From: Buttiauxella agrestis ATCC 33320
GTDB taxonomy: Bacteria; Pseudomonadota; Gammaproteobacteria; Enterobacterales; Enterobacteriaceae
DNA: 64,000 bases
NCBI GenBank assembly: GCA_024169445.1
Contig: JALKFA010000001.1
Coordinates: forward strand, 3,224,001-3,288,000
Direction: 5' to 3'
The position numbers were made by a program, and so were the translations under genes. Below the pieces are notes generated by a model, which was not told the DNA's origin, made no database searches, and saw nothing but the letters and a program-made list of their open reading frames with translations. Shown one piece after another: positions 7,392 through 15,214 of the stretch (position 1 is its first letter; each line of letters begins with the position of its first letter).

Positions 7392-8115
7392 GATGTTGTT
7401 CCTCTGCGAATAGACATTCAGCATAAGTGTGGCAGAACTTAGGCTGGGAAGGGGCGTCCATCACATCACCTCTGGTTGAGAGTTTACTCACTTAGTCTCG
7501 TGTCCACTATTCGCGGGTAGGATCAACTTACCAAGAAATTATCCTCGACCGCCGACATGTTGAATGCCTTCTCACCGGATATAGCGCAACGCTGCGCATG
7601 AAGGTTATTGATCGCATGCATCAATTAGAGGGCGGGGCGACAGTTACACCACCTTCAGCCCTGGCTGATAGTCTTTTGTTTGTTGAGTTTGCATCCCGCC
7701 TCCTTCACCTTCCGCAGTCTGGAACTCTCGGCATGCTCCGCAAAGCAGTTGATGCCCACCAGTTGCCAAACTTGCTACCTGATTATGCCGTCGACGCTCC
7801 AAATGGCGGTACATCAAGTGAGGTGACTCACTCGGCGAGCGAATTACTGGGAAAATTGAACGTTAAACTGTCAGCAGTTGCATTCAATAAGAAAATGATT
7901 GCCGCAGGACTTTTAATGGAAATGGAGCGCCCAAGCAGTAAGGGTGGAGTGAAAAAGTTCAAGTCATTAACAGAGAGTGGCTTTCGATTTGGAAAGAACC
8001 TCACCACTGACAAAAATCAGAAAGAAACACAGCCGCATTATTACGACTCGCAGTTTCCAAAGCTGTTAGCGCTAATTGGCGTCTGACCTGCACTAATAGT
8101 GTAGGCACCTACACC

Positions 8116-8138
8116 AAACCCTCTTCGGAGGGTTTTTT
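8116..8138 (+). terminator. terminator after the rha-type gene
   Basis: CCCTC-TTCG-GAGGG (8119-8132), with flanking A and T pairing, is followed by six T. This is a classic UUCG-loop intrinsic terminator 30 bp after the stop at 8086. Confidence 0.85.
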
Positions 8139-8455
8139 ATTATCTGGAGCAAGGTAAGAGCACATTTCGCTGCTGGATGATTTTGAAGACGATGGAGTGT
8201 TTGGCGTGGTGACGTGGATACTGAACGATGCCAGGAGTGGTGAGTTCGACGATGTGCCGGTGATGTGATCGAGTTGCGCGGTGGAAATGGTGTGACATTT
8301 TTGTGCCAGGTGACGTGTGGCAAGGCAGGTATGACTCGAGGTGACTTTAGGCAGCATGTGACGTGTGAGCGCGGTCTGCTGCTGTAAGTTACTGTATTAA
8401 AGGGGGGTGTGTGAAATTATAAAAACAAATGTGTCCAAAAAGCTACGTTGCGCAA

Positions 8456-8478
8456 ATAAAAAGGGGAGTTGCCTCCCC
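8456..8478 (-). terminator. malY terminator
   Basis: On the minus strand GGGGAG (8478-8473) pairs with CTCCCC (8468-8463) across GCAA, followed by TTTTTAT. It lies 6 bp beyond the malY stop. Confidence 0.8.
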
Positions 8479-8484
8479 AGACGT

Positions 8485-9657
8485 TTATTGCAGCGACTTG
8501 ATTGCCGCAATCAGGCGTTTCACACCTTCTTCAAGCTTAACTCGTGGGCAACCAGCATTCAGGCGCACAAAACCTTTCCCTTCTTCGCCGTAGGTATATC
8601 CCGGCATGATGGCGACTTTTTGCTGTTCGATCAGCACTTTTTGCAGCGCGTTGTCATCAATACCCAGCGGACGCAAATCAATCCACGCCAGATAAGTTGA
8701 TTCCGGTGGTTGCCAGTTCAGTTGCGCAAACTCACTGTTTAGCGCATCTGCCACATAGCGAAGATTGCTTTGCAGGTAAGCGCGCAGTTCATCCAGCCAT
8801 GCGGCACCTTCCTGATAAGCCGCAATGTGGGCGATAACCGCCAGAATGGCAGGGGATGACAGTCCATCCTGGCCTTTCAGCACATTCAAATACTGCTGGC
8901 GTTCATGAGCATCGTTAATCAGGCCGTAGGCTCCGGTTAACGCAGGAATGTTGAAGCTCTTGGAACCGGAGGTGAACAGCGCCCACTGGCCTTTGCCTAC
9001 TTCACACCATGGCGTGTGCAGGTTTCCTTCCCACACCATATCCATATGAATTTCATCACTGATAACTCGGACGCCGTGGCGTTCGCACAGCAAGGCCATG
9101 GTTTCCAGTTCGCTGTGTGTCCAGACTTTGCCGGTTGGGTTTTGCGGGCTGCACAGCAACATGATTTTGCATTCAGGTTTGGCCAGTTGCGCCTCGAGTG
9201 CTGTCATATCGCACATCCAGCCGCCATCGGTTTTATGCAACGGTGCGCTAAAGACCTCGCGCTGGTTGCCTTGGATGGCTTTGTAAAACGCATCATAAGC
9301 CGGAGTATGGATCAGTACCGCGTCACCTGGTGCTGACCACTGGCGAATCAACTGTGAAACCATGTAGATAACAGAAGGGCCGTAAACCACCGCTTCTTTA
9401 TCTATCACGCTGTTAAAACGAGCTTGATACCAGTGGGCAATCGCGCCAAGAAACTCGTCATTCTTCCAGCGGCTATAACCCAATACACCGTGAGATAAAC
9501 GCTTTTGTAATGCGTCCAGAATGACCGGAGCGGTAGGGAAATCCATATCGGAGATGGTAAAGGGCAGGAGGTCTGCGGCACCAAAACGGTCTGCGACATA
9601 ATCCCACTGGGTACACCAGGTTCCGTGACGGTCAACGGGGGTGGAAAAATCGAACAT
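8485..9657 (-). CDS. malY: MalY, PLP-dependent cystathionine beta-lyase / MalT modulator
   Basis: 390 residues from the ATG at 9657, the E. coli MalY length, with ribosome site AGGTGA; an ATG 15 bp upstream is rejected. This is a fold-type I aminotransferase-like enzyme with the PLP lysine in TSGSKSFNIPALTGAYG and the conserved CSPQNPTGKVW. In E. coli MalY is a C-S lyase that also binds and represses MalT, the maltose activator. It lies 41 bp downstream of malX in the same orientation, so it is probably in one operon controlled by MalI. Confidence 0.95.
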   Translation of the reverse strand: MFDFSTPVDRHGTWCTQWDYVADRFGAADLLPFTISDMDFPTAPVILDALQKRLSHGVLGYSRWKNDEFLGAIAHWYQARFNSVIDKEAVVYGPSVIYMVSQLIRQWSAPGDAVLIHTPAYDAFYKAIQGNQREVFSAPLHKTDGGWMCDMTALEAQLAKPECKIMLLCSPQNPTGKVWTHSELETMALLCERHGVRVISDEIHMDMVWEGNLHTPWCEVGKGQWALFTSGSKSFNIPALTGAYGLINDAHERQQYLNVLKGQDGLSSPAILAVIAHIAAYQEGAAWLDELRAYLQSNLRYVADALNSEFAQLNWQPPESTYLAWIDLRPLGIDDNALQKVLIEQQKVAIMPGYTYGEEGKGFVRLNAGCPRVKLEEGVKRLIAAIKSLQ

Positions 9658-9698
9658 ATCACCTCGCAACAAATGGGCGCCGAAGCGCCCATCGTGAT

Positions 9699-11291
9699 TT
9701 ACGCCTGAGCAGTTTGCATCAGATGCGCCATTTCATCTTTCACTGACTGGACCTGCGGCCCAATCACCACTTGCAGATTATGCTGGTTAAGCTGAACCAC
9801 ACCAATGGCGCGCAGATTCTTCAGTGCGGCTGAGTCGACTAAAGACATATCTTTTACGGACATACGCAGACGAGTGATGCAGTTATCGAGAGACACGATA
9901 TTTTCCGCACCGCCAAGTGCGGCTAGCATCGCTGGAACATTGTATCCAGACTTGCCAACCTGACCGGCAATCGCTTTTTCAGCGCTGCTGGTAGTGTCAA
10001 CATCGCGACCCGGTGTTTTGATATTGAAGCGGGTAATCGCGAAGCGGAAGATGGCGTAATACGCGCCGAACCAGATAGCTGCGACGACTGGCACCATGTA
10101 CCATTTAGTCGCCAGGCCATGCAGGATCCCGAACACTACGAAGTCGATGATGTTGCCATCGGTATTGCCGATAGTCACGCCCAACACCGCCATAATGGTA
10201 AAGCCAAGGCCAGTCAGCAATGCGTGGATGACGTACAGCACTGGAGCAACAAACAGGAACAGGAATTCCAGTGGTTCTGTGGTGCCACCAACGACGCAAG
10301 CAATCACGCCAGAGATCAGCAGCCCTTTAATTTTATGGCGGTTTTCTGGGCGAGCACAGTGGTACATCGCCAATGCAGCACCAGGTAAACCACCAAGGAA
10401 GGCTGGCATTTTACCCTGTGACAGGAAGCGGGTGGCGCTTTCAGAGAAGCCGTGAACGCTTGGGCAACTCAGTTGAGCCTGGAAGATGGTCAATGCGCCG
10501 CTGACGCTGTGACCACAAACATCCATGGTGCCGCCAGCATCAGTAAAGCGAATCAGCGCAACCAAAATGTGGTGCAAACCGAACGGCAGTAATAAACGCT
10601 CGCCAGTACCGAAAATCATCGGCCCAAACATACCTGCGCTGTTAATCATATTGCCCAGCGCGTTAATGCCTGCGGCAAAAATTGGCCAAATCAGCGGTAT
10701 AACCAGCCCAACCAGCCCCATCACCACCGTGGTGATGATGGGCACAAAGCGTGTACCGCCAAAGAACGCCAGCGCATCAGGCAGACGCACATTGTGGAAA
10801 CGTTCATGAAGCAGGAAAACAATCACCCCGACAATCACTGCACCTAAAATACCGGTGTCAATTGACTGGATCCCAAGGATGCTTTGAATGTTGTTTGCCT
10901 TCAGAATCGCGGCATCGGTGGTAGGCAAAATGCCTTTTGCGGTAAGCCAGAAGTTGACTGCCAGGTTCATTACCGCATAACCGACGAAACCTGCAAATGC
11001 GGCAACACCTTTATTTTCACGCGCCAGCCCAAGAGGGATAGCGATACAGAACATGATTGGCAGGAAGCTGAATGCAAACGAACCTACTTTGCTCATCCAG
11101 ACGAAAATGAGCTGTAAAACTGGGTTACCTAATGCGGGAAGCAAAGTGACCACGTCGTGGCTACTCAGTGAGCTTCCGATCCCGAGCATGATGCCGCAAA
11201 ACGACAGCAGTGCCACGGGCAACATAAACGTTTTGCCAAGGTTTTGAAAAAACTCCCAAAGCGTAATTTTTTGTGTTGTATTAGCCGCCAT
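9699..11291 (-). CDS. malX: MalX, PTS EIICB for glucose/maltose
   Basis: 530 residues, the E. coli MalX length, with ribosome site AAGGAG. The EIIC membrane domain occupies about residues 1-410 with multiple hydrophobic segments and the family motif GTTEPLEFLFLFVAP. A C-terminal EIIB domain (about 445-525) contains the phospho-cysteine site DNCITRLRM. Needs EIIA-Glc in trans. First gene of the malXY operon, divergent from malI across two MalI operators. Confidence 0.95.
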   Translation of the reverse strand: MAANTTQKITLWEFFQNLGKTFMLPVALLSFCGIMLGIGSSLSSHDVVTLLPALGNPVLQLIFVWMSKVGSFAFSFLPIMFCIAIPLGLARENKGVAAFAGFVGYAVMNLAVNFWLTAKGILPTTDAAILKANNIQSILGIQSIDTGILGAVIVGVIVFLLHERFHNVRLPDALAFFGGTRFVPIITTVVMGLVGLVIPLIWPIFAAGINALGNMINSAGMFGPMIFGTGERLLLPFGLHHILVALIRFTDAGGTMDVCGHSVSGALTIFQAQLSCPSVHGFSESATRFLSQGKMPAFLGGLPGAALAMYHCARPENRHKIKGLLISGVIACVVGGTTEPLEFLFLFVAPVLYVIHALLTGLGFTIMAVLGVTIGNTDGNIIDFVVFGILHGLATKWYMVPVVAAIWFGAYYAIFRFAITRFNIKTPGRDVDTTSSAEKAIAGQVGKSGYNVPAMLAALGGAENIVSLDNCITRLRMSVKDMSLVDSAALKNLRAIGVVQLNQHNLQVVIGPQVQSVKDEMAHLMQTAQA

Positions 11292-11346
11292 AACGACTCC
11301 TTGAACCTTGGTTAATAAATGAGTAGCAGTACAAAACGAAGCGGAT

Positions 11347-11362
11347 GATAAAACGTTTTACC
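11347..11362. promoter_or_regulatory. MalI operator (malX side)
   Basis: GATAAAACGTTTTACC matches the known MalI operator form (GATAAAACGTTTTATC) except at the right edge. It is centred 64 bp upstream of the malX start, with the LacI-family central CG. Confidence 0.8.
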
Positions 11363-11371
11363 AAGCTTTAT

Positions 11372-11387
11372 TGCGTGCTGTATCACA
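11372..11387. promoter_or_regulatory. probable CRP site between malX and malI
   Basis: TGCGT-GCTGTA-TCACA fits TGTGA-N6-TCACA with a perfect right half-site. In E. coli both malI and malX promoters are CRP-dependent, and the position between the two operators fits. Confidence 0.6.
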
Positions 11388-11425
11388 GATTCAAAGCTCG
11401 GCAGAGTGCCTAATACACCTGCTGA

Positions 11426-11441
11426 GATTAAACGTTTTATC
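11426..11441. promoter_or_regulatory. MalI operator (malI side)
   Basis: GATTAAACGTTTTATC, one base from the perfect palindrome, lies 25 bp upstream of the chosen malI start. It implies autorepression, and also argues against the alternative GTG start at 11406, which would put the operator inside the gene. Confidence 0.8.
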
Positions 11442-11465
11442 ACTGCTGGAGGGTTCGTCTCGCCG

Positions 11466-12500
11466 ATGACGACTCAGGAAAAGAAAATCACGATTAACGA
11501 AGTGGCCGAAGCTGCTGGTGTTTCTGTCACGACGGTCTCTTTGGTGCTCAGTGGCAAAGGGCGTATTTCCCCGGCGACGGGGTTACGCGTGAGCGAAGCC
11601 ATCGAAAAATTAGGATTTGTGCGCAACCGCCAGGCGGTTTCACTGCGTGGTGGCCAAAGTGGCGTGATTGGCCTCATCGTGCGTGACCTCTGTAACCCGT
11701 TCTATGCTGAACTGACCGCTGGCCTGACCGATGAGCTGGAAAAACAGGGGAAGTTGCTGTTCCTGACGCAAAGTGGTGCACAAGGTCAGCATATGCAGCG
11801 TTGTTTCGACATGCTGGTCGCTCAAGGCGTAGACGGTATTATCGTGGCGGGTGCTGCTGAGCAGGGTGCGGATATGCGTGTCATTGCGGAACAAAAAAAT
11901 CTGCCGCTAGTTTTTGCCTCCCGCGCCAGTTATCTCGACGAGGCCGATATCATCAGGCCTGATAATATGCAGGCTGCGCAACTCGTGACTGAGCACCTTA
12001 TCAAACGCGGACATCAGCGAATCGCCTGGCTGGGTGGTGACGGTTCTTCATTAACACGGGCCGAACGCGTCGGCGGCTACTGCGCGACATTGCTGAAATA
12101 CGGTTTGCCTTTCCATAGTGAGTGGATCATCGAATGCGAGCCGAGCCAGAAAAAGGCGGCTGATGCGATTACCACACTGCTGCAACACAATCCAACGATT
12201 ACCGCTGTGCTTTGCCACAACAGTACCGTGGCGATGGGAGCATGGTTCGGATTATTGCGAGCCGGGCGGCAAAGTGGAGAAGGGAGCATCGACAGCTACT
12301 ATGACCGGCATGTAGCGTTGGCAGCCTTTGCTGAAGTGATGGATGATGAACTGGATGATTTACCGCTGACCTGGGTTTCTACACCCGCTCGAGAAATTGG
12401 GCGCACTGCGGGGCAAAGGATCCTTAAACGCGTACAAAACGACAACGAAGAAGTTCGTAGTCAGATCATGCCTGCAAGATTAGTCATTCGGAAAAATTAA
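11466..12500 (+). CDS. malI: MalI, LacI-family repressor of malXY
   Basis: 344 residues from the ATG at 11466. LacI-type HTH at residues about 7-30 (ITINEVAEAAGVSVTTVSLVLSG), then hinge and periplasmic-binding-like domain (SGVIGLIVRDLCNPFYAEL, RPDNMQAAQLVTEHLI). Similarity to E. coli MalI is high throughout. It represses the divergent malXY operon and itself. GGAGG lies about 12 bp from the start, a slightly long spacing. Confidence 0.93.
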   Translation: MTTQEKKITINEVAEAAGVSVTTVSLVLSGKGRISPATGLRVSEAIEKLGFVRNRQAVSLRGGQSGVIGLIVRDLCNPFYAELTAGLTDELEKQGKLLFLTQSGAQGQHMQRCFDMLVAQGVDGIIVAGAAEQGADMRVIAEQKNLPLVFASRASYLDEADIIRPDNMQAAQLVTEHLIKRGHQRIAWLGGDGSSLTRAERVGGYCATLLKYGLPFHSEWIIECEPSQKKAADAITTLLQHNPTITAVLCHNSTVAMGAWFGLLRAGRQSGEGSIDSYYDRHVALAAFAEVMDDELDDLPLTWVSTPAREIGRTAGQRILKRVQNDNEEVRSQIMPARLVIRKN

Positions 12501-12604
12501 AACGCCCACAATTGCCGGTAGGTTACGGCTGGCAGCTTGTTGATACTCTTCGTGATATATACTTAAAAAAACCTGATTTGATCGGGGATTCATGGAATGG
12601 TTGT

Positions 12605-14506
12605 ATGAATGTGTTTGCGACTAGCCTTACATCATATCTGAGTCGGGTGTTATCAAACCTGGGTGAAAAGCGCTGGGTACTGGTTTTAGTGATGCTCATT
12701 CAGGCCGGTGGTTTAGTCATTTACTTGTACTTGTCGCACAACTGGATTGAATCTGGTGTGGTGCAGTCATTGAGAAATGTGTCGTCGATGCACTTGCGGG
12801 GTTTTGAACAACTCGAAAGGACGATTAGCTACCAACTTGCTTCGGTGGGGGAAGCGGTGGCGGACGATGCACAGTTCAGATATGCGAAAGAATATATCCG
12901 TGGTGAAGTGGAACAAACCGGGCTGGATTCCATCATAGTTTTGGATAGGACTGGCAAGATTATTGCGTCTGAGTCTGTTGTCCCGTTGGAATTGATCCTG
13001 CCTCCCAGTGTCTTCGCGACACAGTCCTTCAGGGATTTACCGCAATTTAAAACTTTTCAGCGTGGCGGAACGAATTCTACCTTTTTTGTATCACGGCAGT
13101 ATGTTCCCGAAATGGGGGGCAACGGCATGATTATGTACCACATGATGACATCTCCTGAAGGACGGCCGCTGGGCAGCGTAATTGGTTATACCAGCCCGCG
13201 TAGTTTGTCTATGCTGCTTTACGCGGATACCGCTCGGGGATTCGATCTGGGCAAAAACGGTGTGTTATCAATTTTTGATAACCACACCCGGCAGGTCCTG
13301 TATCGCTATGCTTATTCACGTGTTCCCGTTGAGGAACATAGTTTGGCGCTGCCAGCCATCAGAGACAGATATTTTCAAAACACACGTTATGGGCCGGACG
13401 TGAAGTATTACCAGTCTCCGGTTGACGGTGTGGAAAGGCTGGTGGTGTTAACTCCACTGCATCTTGGTCAATGGATGCAGCTGGTGGGTGAAAGCCCGAA
13501 TGAATACCTGTTCGAGTGGCGAATACAGGTGGCGATTTCGGTATTTGTTTTTATTTGCGTCAGTTTCTTGCAAGTGCTGTTGATGGATATTTTTCGCCAA
13601 AACAAGGCCCAGCGTACCCTGCTGGATTTGGTTCTCAACTCCGTGGATGCCTGTGTTTACTTAAAGACCAGCGATCGACGTTTCAGCTATGTTAATTCGA
13701 AAACTGCCGAGCTGTTTGGGCTTCCTGTGGAACAGATAATCGGTCGCCGGGATAAGGATATTCTTCCGCAAAAGTTAGTCGATGATTTCTGGGCGACGGA
13801 CAAACAGGTGCTAGAGACTGGCAATAGGCAACTCTGTACTGAGATGATGATTAACCCGCAAGGGGAACGCCGCTACTTTTCGACGATAAAAGAGCTGGTG
13901 AGAATACCGGATCAACTTCCTGCGGTGATTGGCTTGTCCACGGATGTCACCGAACTGCATGAACAAACAGAGGCAAGAAAGGCCGCTGAGGATGCCATTC
14001 GAAAAATGGCATTTTTCGACCAACTGACTGGGTTGCCTAACCGCCGTATGTTAGAAGAACGCCTTGGCAAAACGCTTGCTCAGGCGAAATTGAAACAGCA
14101 GAAGTTATCGCTGCTTTTCATTGATCTCGACAAATTCAAGGCAGTAAATGATTTGCATGGGCACAAGACCGGTGACTGGCTGCTTACTCAGGCTGCATCT
14201 CGCATGAGTAGCGTACTACGCGCGTCCGATATCGTCTCTCGCATTGGAGGTGATGAGTTTGTCGTCCTGTTGCCTGAAGCCCAGAGTCTGGACGAAGCGG
14301 TGAGGGTAGCGGAAAGGATCCGTGCTTTATTGGAACAACCTTTTGTGATGGATAATGGCGTAGCGCTGGATATCTCATCAAGCATTGGTGTGGTGATTTA
14401 CCCAGACCTGGCCGATAACGTGCATGATTTACTGCACTTTGCCGATGAGGCCATGTATCGCGCAAAGAAAGGTGGCAAGAACGCGGTCGAGGTCTTTACC
14501 GGCTAG
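12605..14506 (+). CDS. membrane sensor diguanylate cyclase (periplasmic sensor, PAS, GGDEF)
   Basis: 633 residues from the ATG at 12605; the frame is open to a TTG at 12512 but that start has no ribosome site. A transmembrane segment near residues 20-40 is followed by a periplasmic sensor-like region of about 270 residues and a second membrane segment (VAISVFVFICVSFLQVLLM). A PAS domain follows (VLNSVDACVYLKTSDRRFSY), then the GGDEF domain (FDQLTGLPNRRMLEE, FIDLDKFKAVND, SRIGGDEFVVLLPEA). The active-site GGDEF is intact, and RASD five residues before it is an inhibitory I-site. It should make c-di-GMP. The ligand is unknown. It begins about 100 bp after malI, where E. coli carries hdhA-uidRABC. 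Confidence 0.85.
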   Translation: MNVFATSLTSYLSRVLSNLGEKRWVLVLVMLIQAGGLVIYLYLSHNWIESGVVQSLRNVSSMHLRGFEQLERTISYQLASVGEAVADDAQFRYAKEYIRGEVEQTGLDSIIVLDRTGKIIASESVVPLELILPPSVFATQSFRDLPQFKTFQRGGTNSTFFVSRQYVPEMGGNGMIMYHMMTSPEGRPLGSVIGYTSPRSLSMLLYADTARGFDLGKNGVLSIFDNHTRQVLYRYAYSRVPVEEHSLALPAIRDRYFQNTRYGPDVKYYQSPVDGVERLVVLTPLHLGQWMQLVGESPNEYLFEWRIQVAISVFVFICVSFLQVLLMDIFRQNKAQRTLLDLVLNSVDACVYLKTSDRRFSYVNSKTAELFGLPVEQIIGRRDKDILPQKLVDDFWATDKQVLETGNRQLCTEMMINPQGERRYFSTIKELVRIPDQLPAVIGLSTDVTELHEQTEARKAAEDAIRKMAFFDQLTGLPNRRMLEERLGKTLAQAKLKQQKLSLLFIDLDKFKAVNDLHGHKTGDWLLTQAASRMSSVLRASDIVSRIGGDEFVVLLPEAQSLDEAVRVAERIRALLEQPFVMDNGVALDISSSIGVVIYPDLADNVHDLLHFADEAMYRAKKGGKNAVEVFTG

Positions 14507-14579
14507 TTTGCGGCGTTAGATTACCGGATAAAACAGCTTCTCGTAGGCGGCTTTGTCAAACTGAACCGTCGTACTTCCA

Positions 14580-14777
14580 GTGTTTGAGCATCCTCGACAT
14601 GCAGCCGAGTACCCACATTTCACTGTTAAAATAGCTGACAGCTGCATTGTGATTATTAAAGACAGCGAAGAAGTGGATATGCTGAAACATGAGCAGGAAG
14701 CGCTGCGTCAGCAATTGTGGGATATTAAGCTGGCTAATCTGAATATTAAATCGGTACTACAGGGCATAGCGAGTTAA
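14580..14777 (+). CDS. possible small protein or gene remnant
   Basis: 65 codons from a GTG, ending in the helical DSEEVDMLKHEQEALRQQLW and KLANLNIKSVLQGIAS. The sequence looks protein-like but I do not recognise it, and no ribosome site precedes the GTG. It may be the 3' end of a deleted gene. Confidence 0.25.
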   Translation: MFEHPRHAAEYPHFTVKIADSCIVIIKDSEEVDMLKHEQEALRQQLWDIKLANLNIKSVLQGIAS

Positions 14778-14786
14778 ATGAAGAAG

Positions 14787-14812
14787 CCGGAAAGATCGGG
14801 AGATCTTTCCGG
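14787..14812. terminator. hairpin between convergent genes
   Basis: A perfect 11-bp stem, CCGGAAAGATC/GATCTTTCCGG, with loop GGGA. On the minus strand it is followed by CTTCTTCATTT, so it probably terminates the rhs-immunity transcript. Confidence 0.65.
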
Positions 14813-14820
14813 TATGAAAA

Positions 14821-15207
14821 TTACAATGGATAATCATTAACATCTGATGAATCAACAAAATCATCCAAAGATAAATTATTATCATCGATATATTTATTTA
14901 GCTCATCGAGTGTATTGATTTCTATGTAATTTCCAACATCATCATAAGATGGGTCAAATTCATTTTCAATATCAGATGCTAGGAAAGAAGACTTTCTTAA
15001 TTTAAATGCTGCAGAATCAAGATCACAATAATTGGAGTATGGTGAATGCCCCAGCATTGCATAATCATCTGTTCTAAAGGGATAAGATGGTTTTAGCTTA
15101 TCCTGGAGTGAAAGCTCAATCCAGGCTCTGCAAATTTCATTATCAGGTGTAATCTCCAAAAGAAGGGTTCTACCACGTAATAATGCATCGATATTTTTAT
15201 TTTTCAT
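14821..15207 (-). CDS. putative immunity protein for the Rhs toxin
   Basis: 128 residues, acidic, no signal peptide, with the tail ELNKYIDDNNLSLDDFVDSSD. It starts 7 bp after the rhs stop on the same strand, and its AT-rich composition matches the rhs toxin tail rather than the rhs core. This position and composition are diagnostic of cognate immunity genes in Rhs loci. The family is not recognised. A cytoplasmic location implies a toxin with a cytoplasmic target. Confidence 0.65.
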   Translation of the reverse strand: MKNKNIDALLRGRTLLLEITPDNEICRAWIELSLQDKLKPSYPFRTDDYAMLGHSPYSNYCDLDSAAFKLRKSSFLASDIENEFDPSYDDVGNYIEINTLDELNKYIDDNNLSLDDFVDSSDVNDYPL

Positions 15208-15214
15208 ATCAAAT

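Larger units (their letters stand above)
6118..7468 (-). mobile_element. IS110-family (IS1111 group) element inside IS3
   Basis: 1351 bp. Subterminal 10-bp inverted repeats ATGGACGCCC (6121-6130) and GGGCGTCCAT (7452-7461) lie 3 bp and 7 bp from the ends. That spacing is the IS1111-group pattern, where repeats are internal to the tips. It inserted in the IS3 leader at GGTGA/TGACTCAC, with TGA shared at the junctions. The element carries one transposase and a 239-bp noncoding right end. Confidence 0.85.
4917..7525 (-). mobile_element. IS3 element, interrupted by an IS110-family element
   Basis: The ends are TGATCCTACCC at 4917 and its inverted match ending at 7525. The total is 2609 bp; subtracting the 1351-bp IS110 insertion leaves 1258 bp, the known length of IS3. 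Both open reading frames (orfA, orfB) look very close to E. coli IS3 insE/insF. The IRL end carrying the usual promoter (7469-7525) is separated from orfA by the insertion, so this copy is probably not self-mobile, although both proteins are intact. Confidence 0.92.
4719..8086 (+). pseudogene. Rha-type phage regulatory protein gene, interrupted by IS3::IS110
   Basis: The 5' part (4719-4916) encodes MQQSISTAVNVAKPLHDV to HPQNGQT, an N-terminal Rha-like domain (SSRDIAEVTGKEHFHVLRDI). The 3' part (7526-8086) continues in register with TYQEIILDRRHVECLLTGYS and then ATLRMKVIDRMHQLE. Removing 4917-7525 and one copy of the 3-bp flank restores one frame of about 250 codons. Flanks are ACA on the left and ACT on the right, so the expected 3-bp duplication has one mismatch. 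A fragment starting at ATG 7598 could give a 162-residue C-terminal protein, but it has no convincing ribosome site. Confidence 0.8.
8087..8484. other. gap between prophage remnant and malY: two terminators and possible short phage ORFs
   Basis: After a terminator at 8116-8138, an open stretch from 8158 has no ATG start and ends at 8268 (GVFGVVTWILNDARSGEF visible). A 40-codon GTG-start frame at 8265-8387 overlaps that stop and reads VIELRGGNGVTFLCQVTCGK at its start. They may be the last scraps of phage genes. Neither is recognised. The region 8388-8455 shows nothing further. Confidence 0.35.
14507..14820. other. gap between the cyclase and the Rhs immunity gene
   Basis: Contains a possible short gene fragment (14580-14777) and a hairpin at 14787-14812. 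Nothing else is recognised. Confidence 0.4.
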
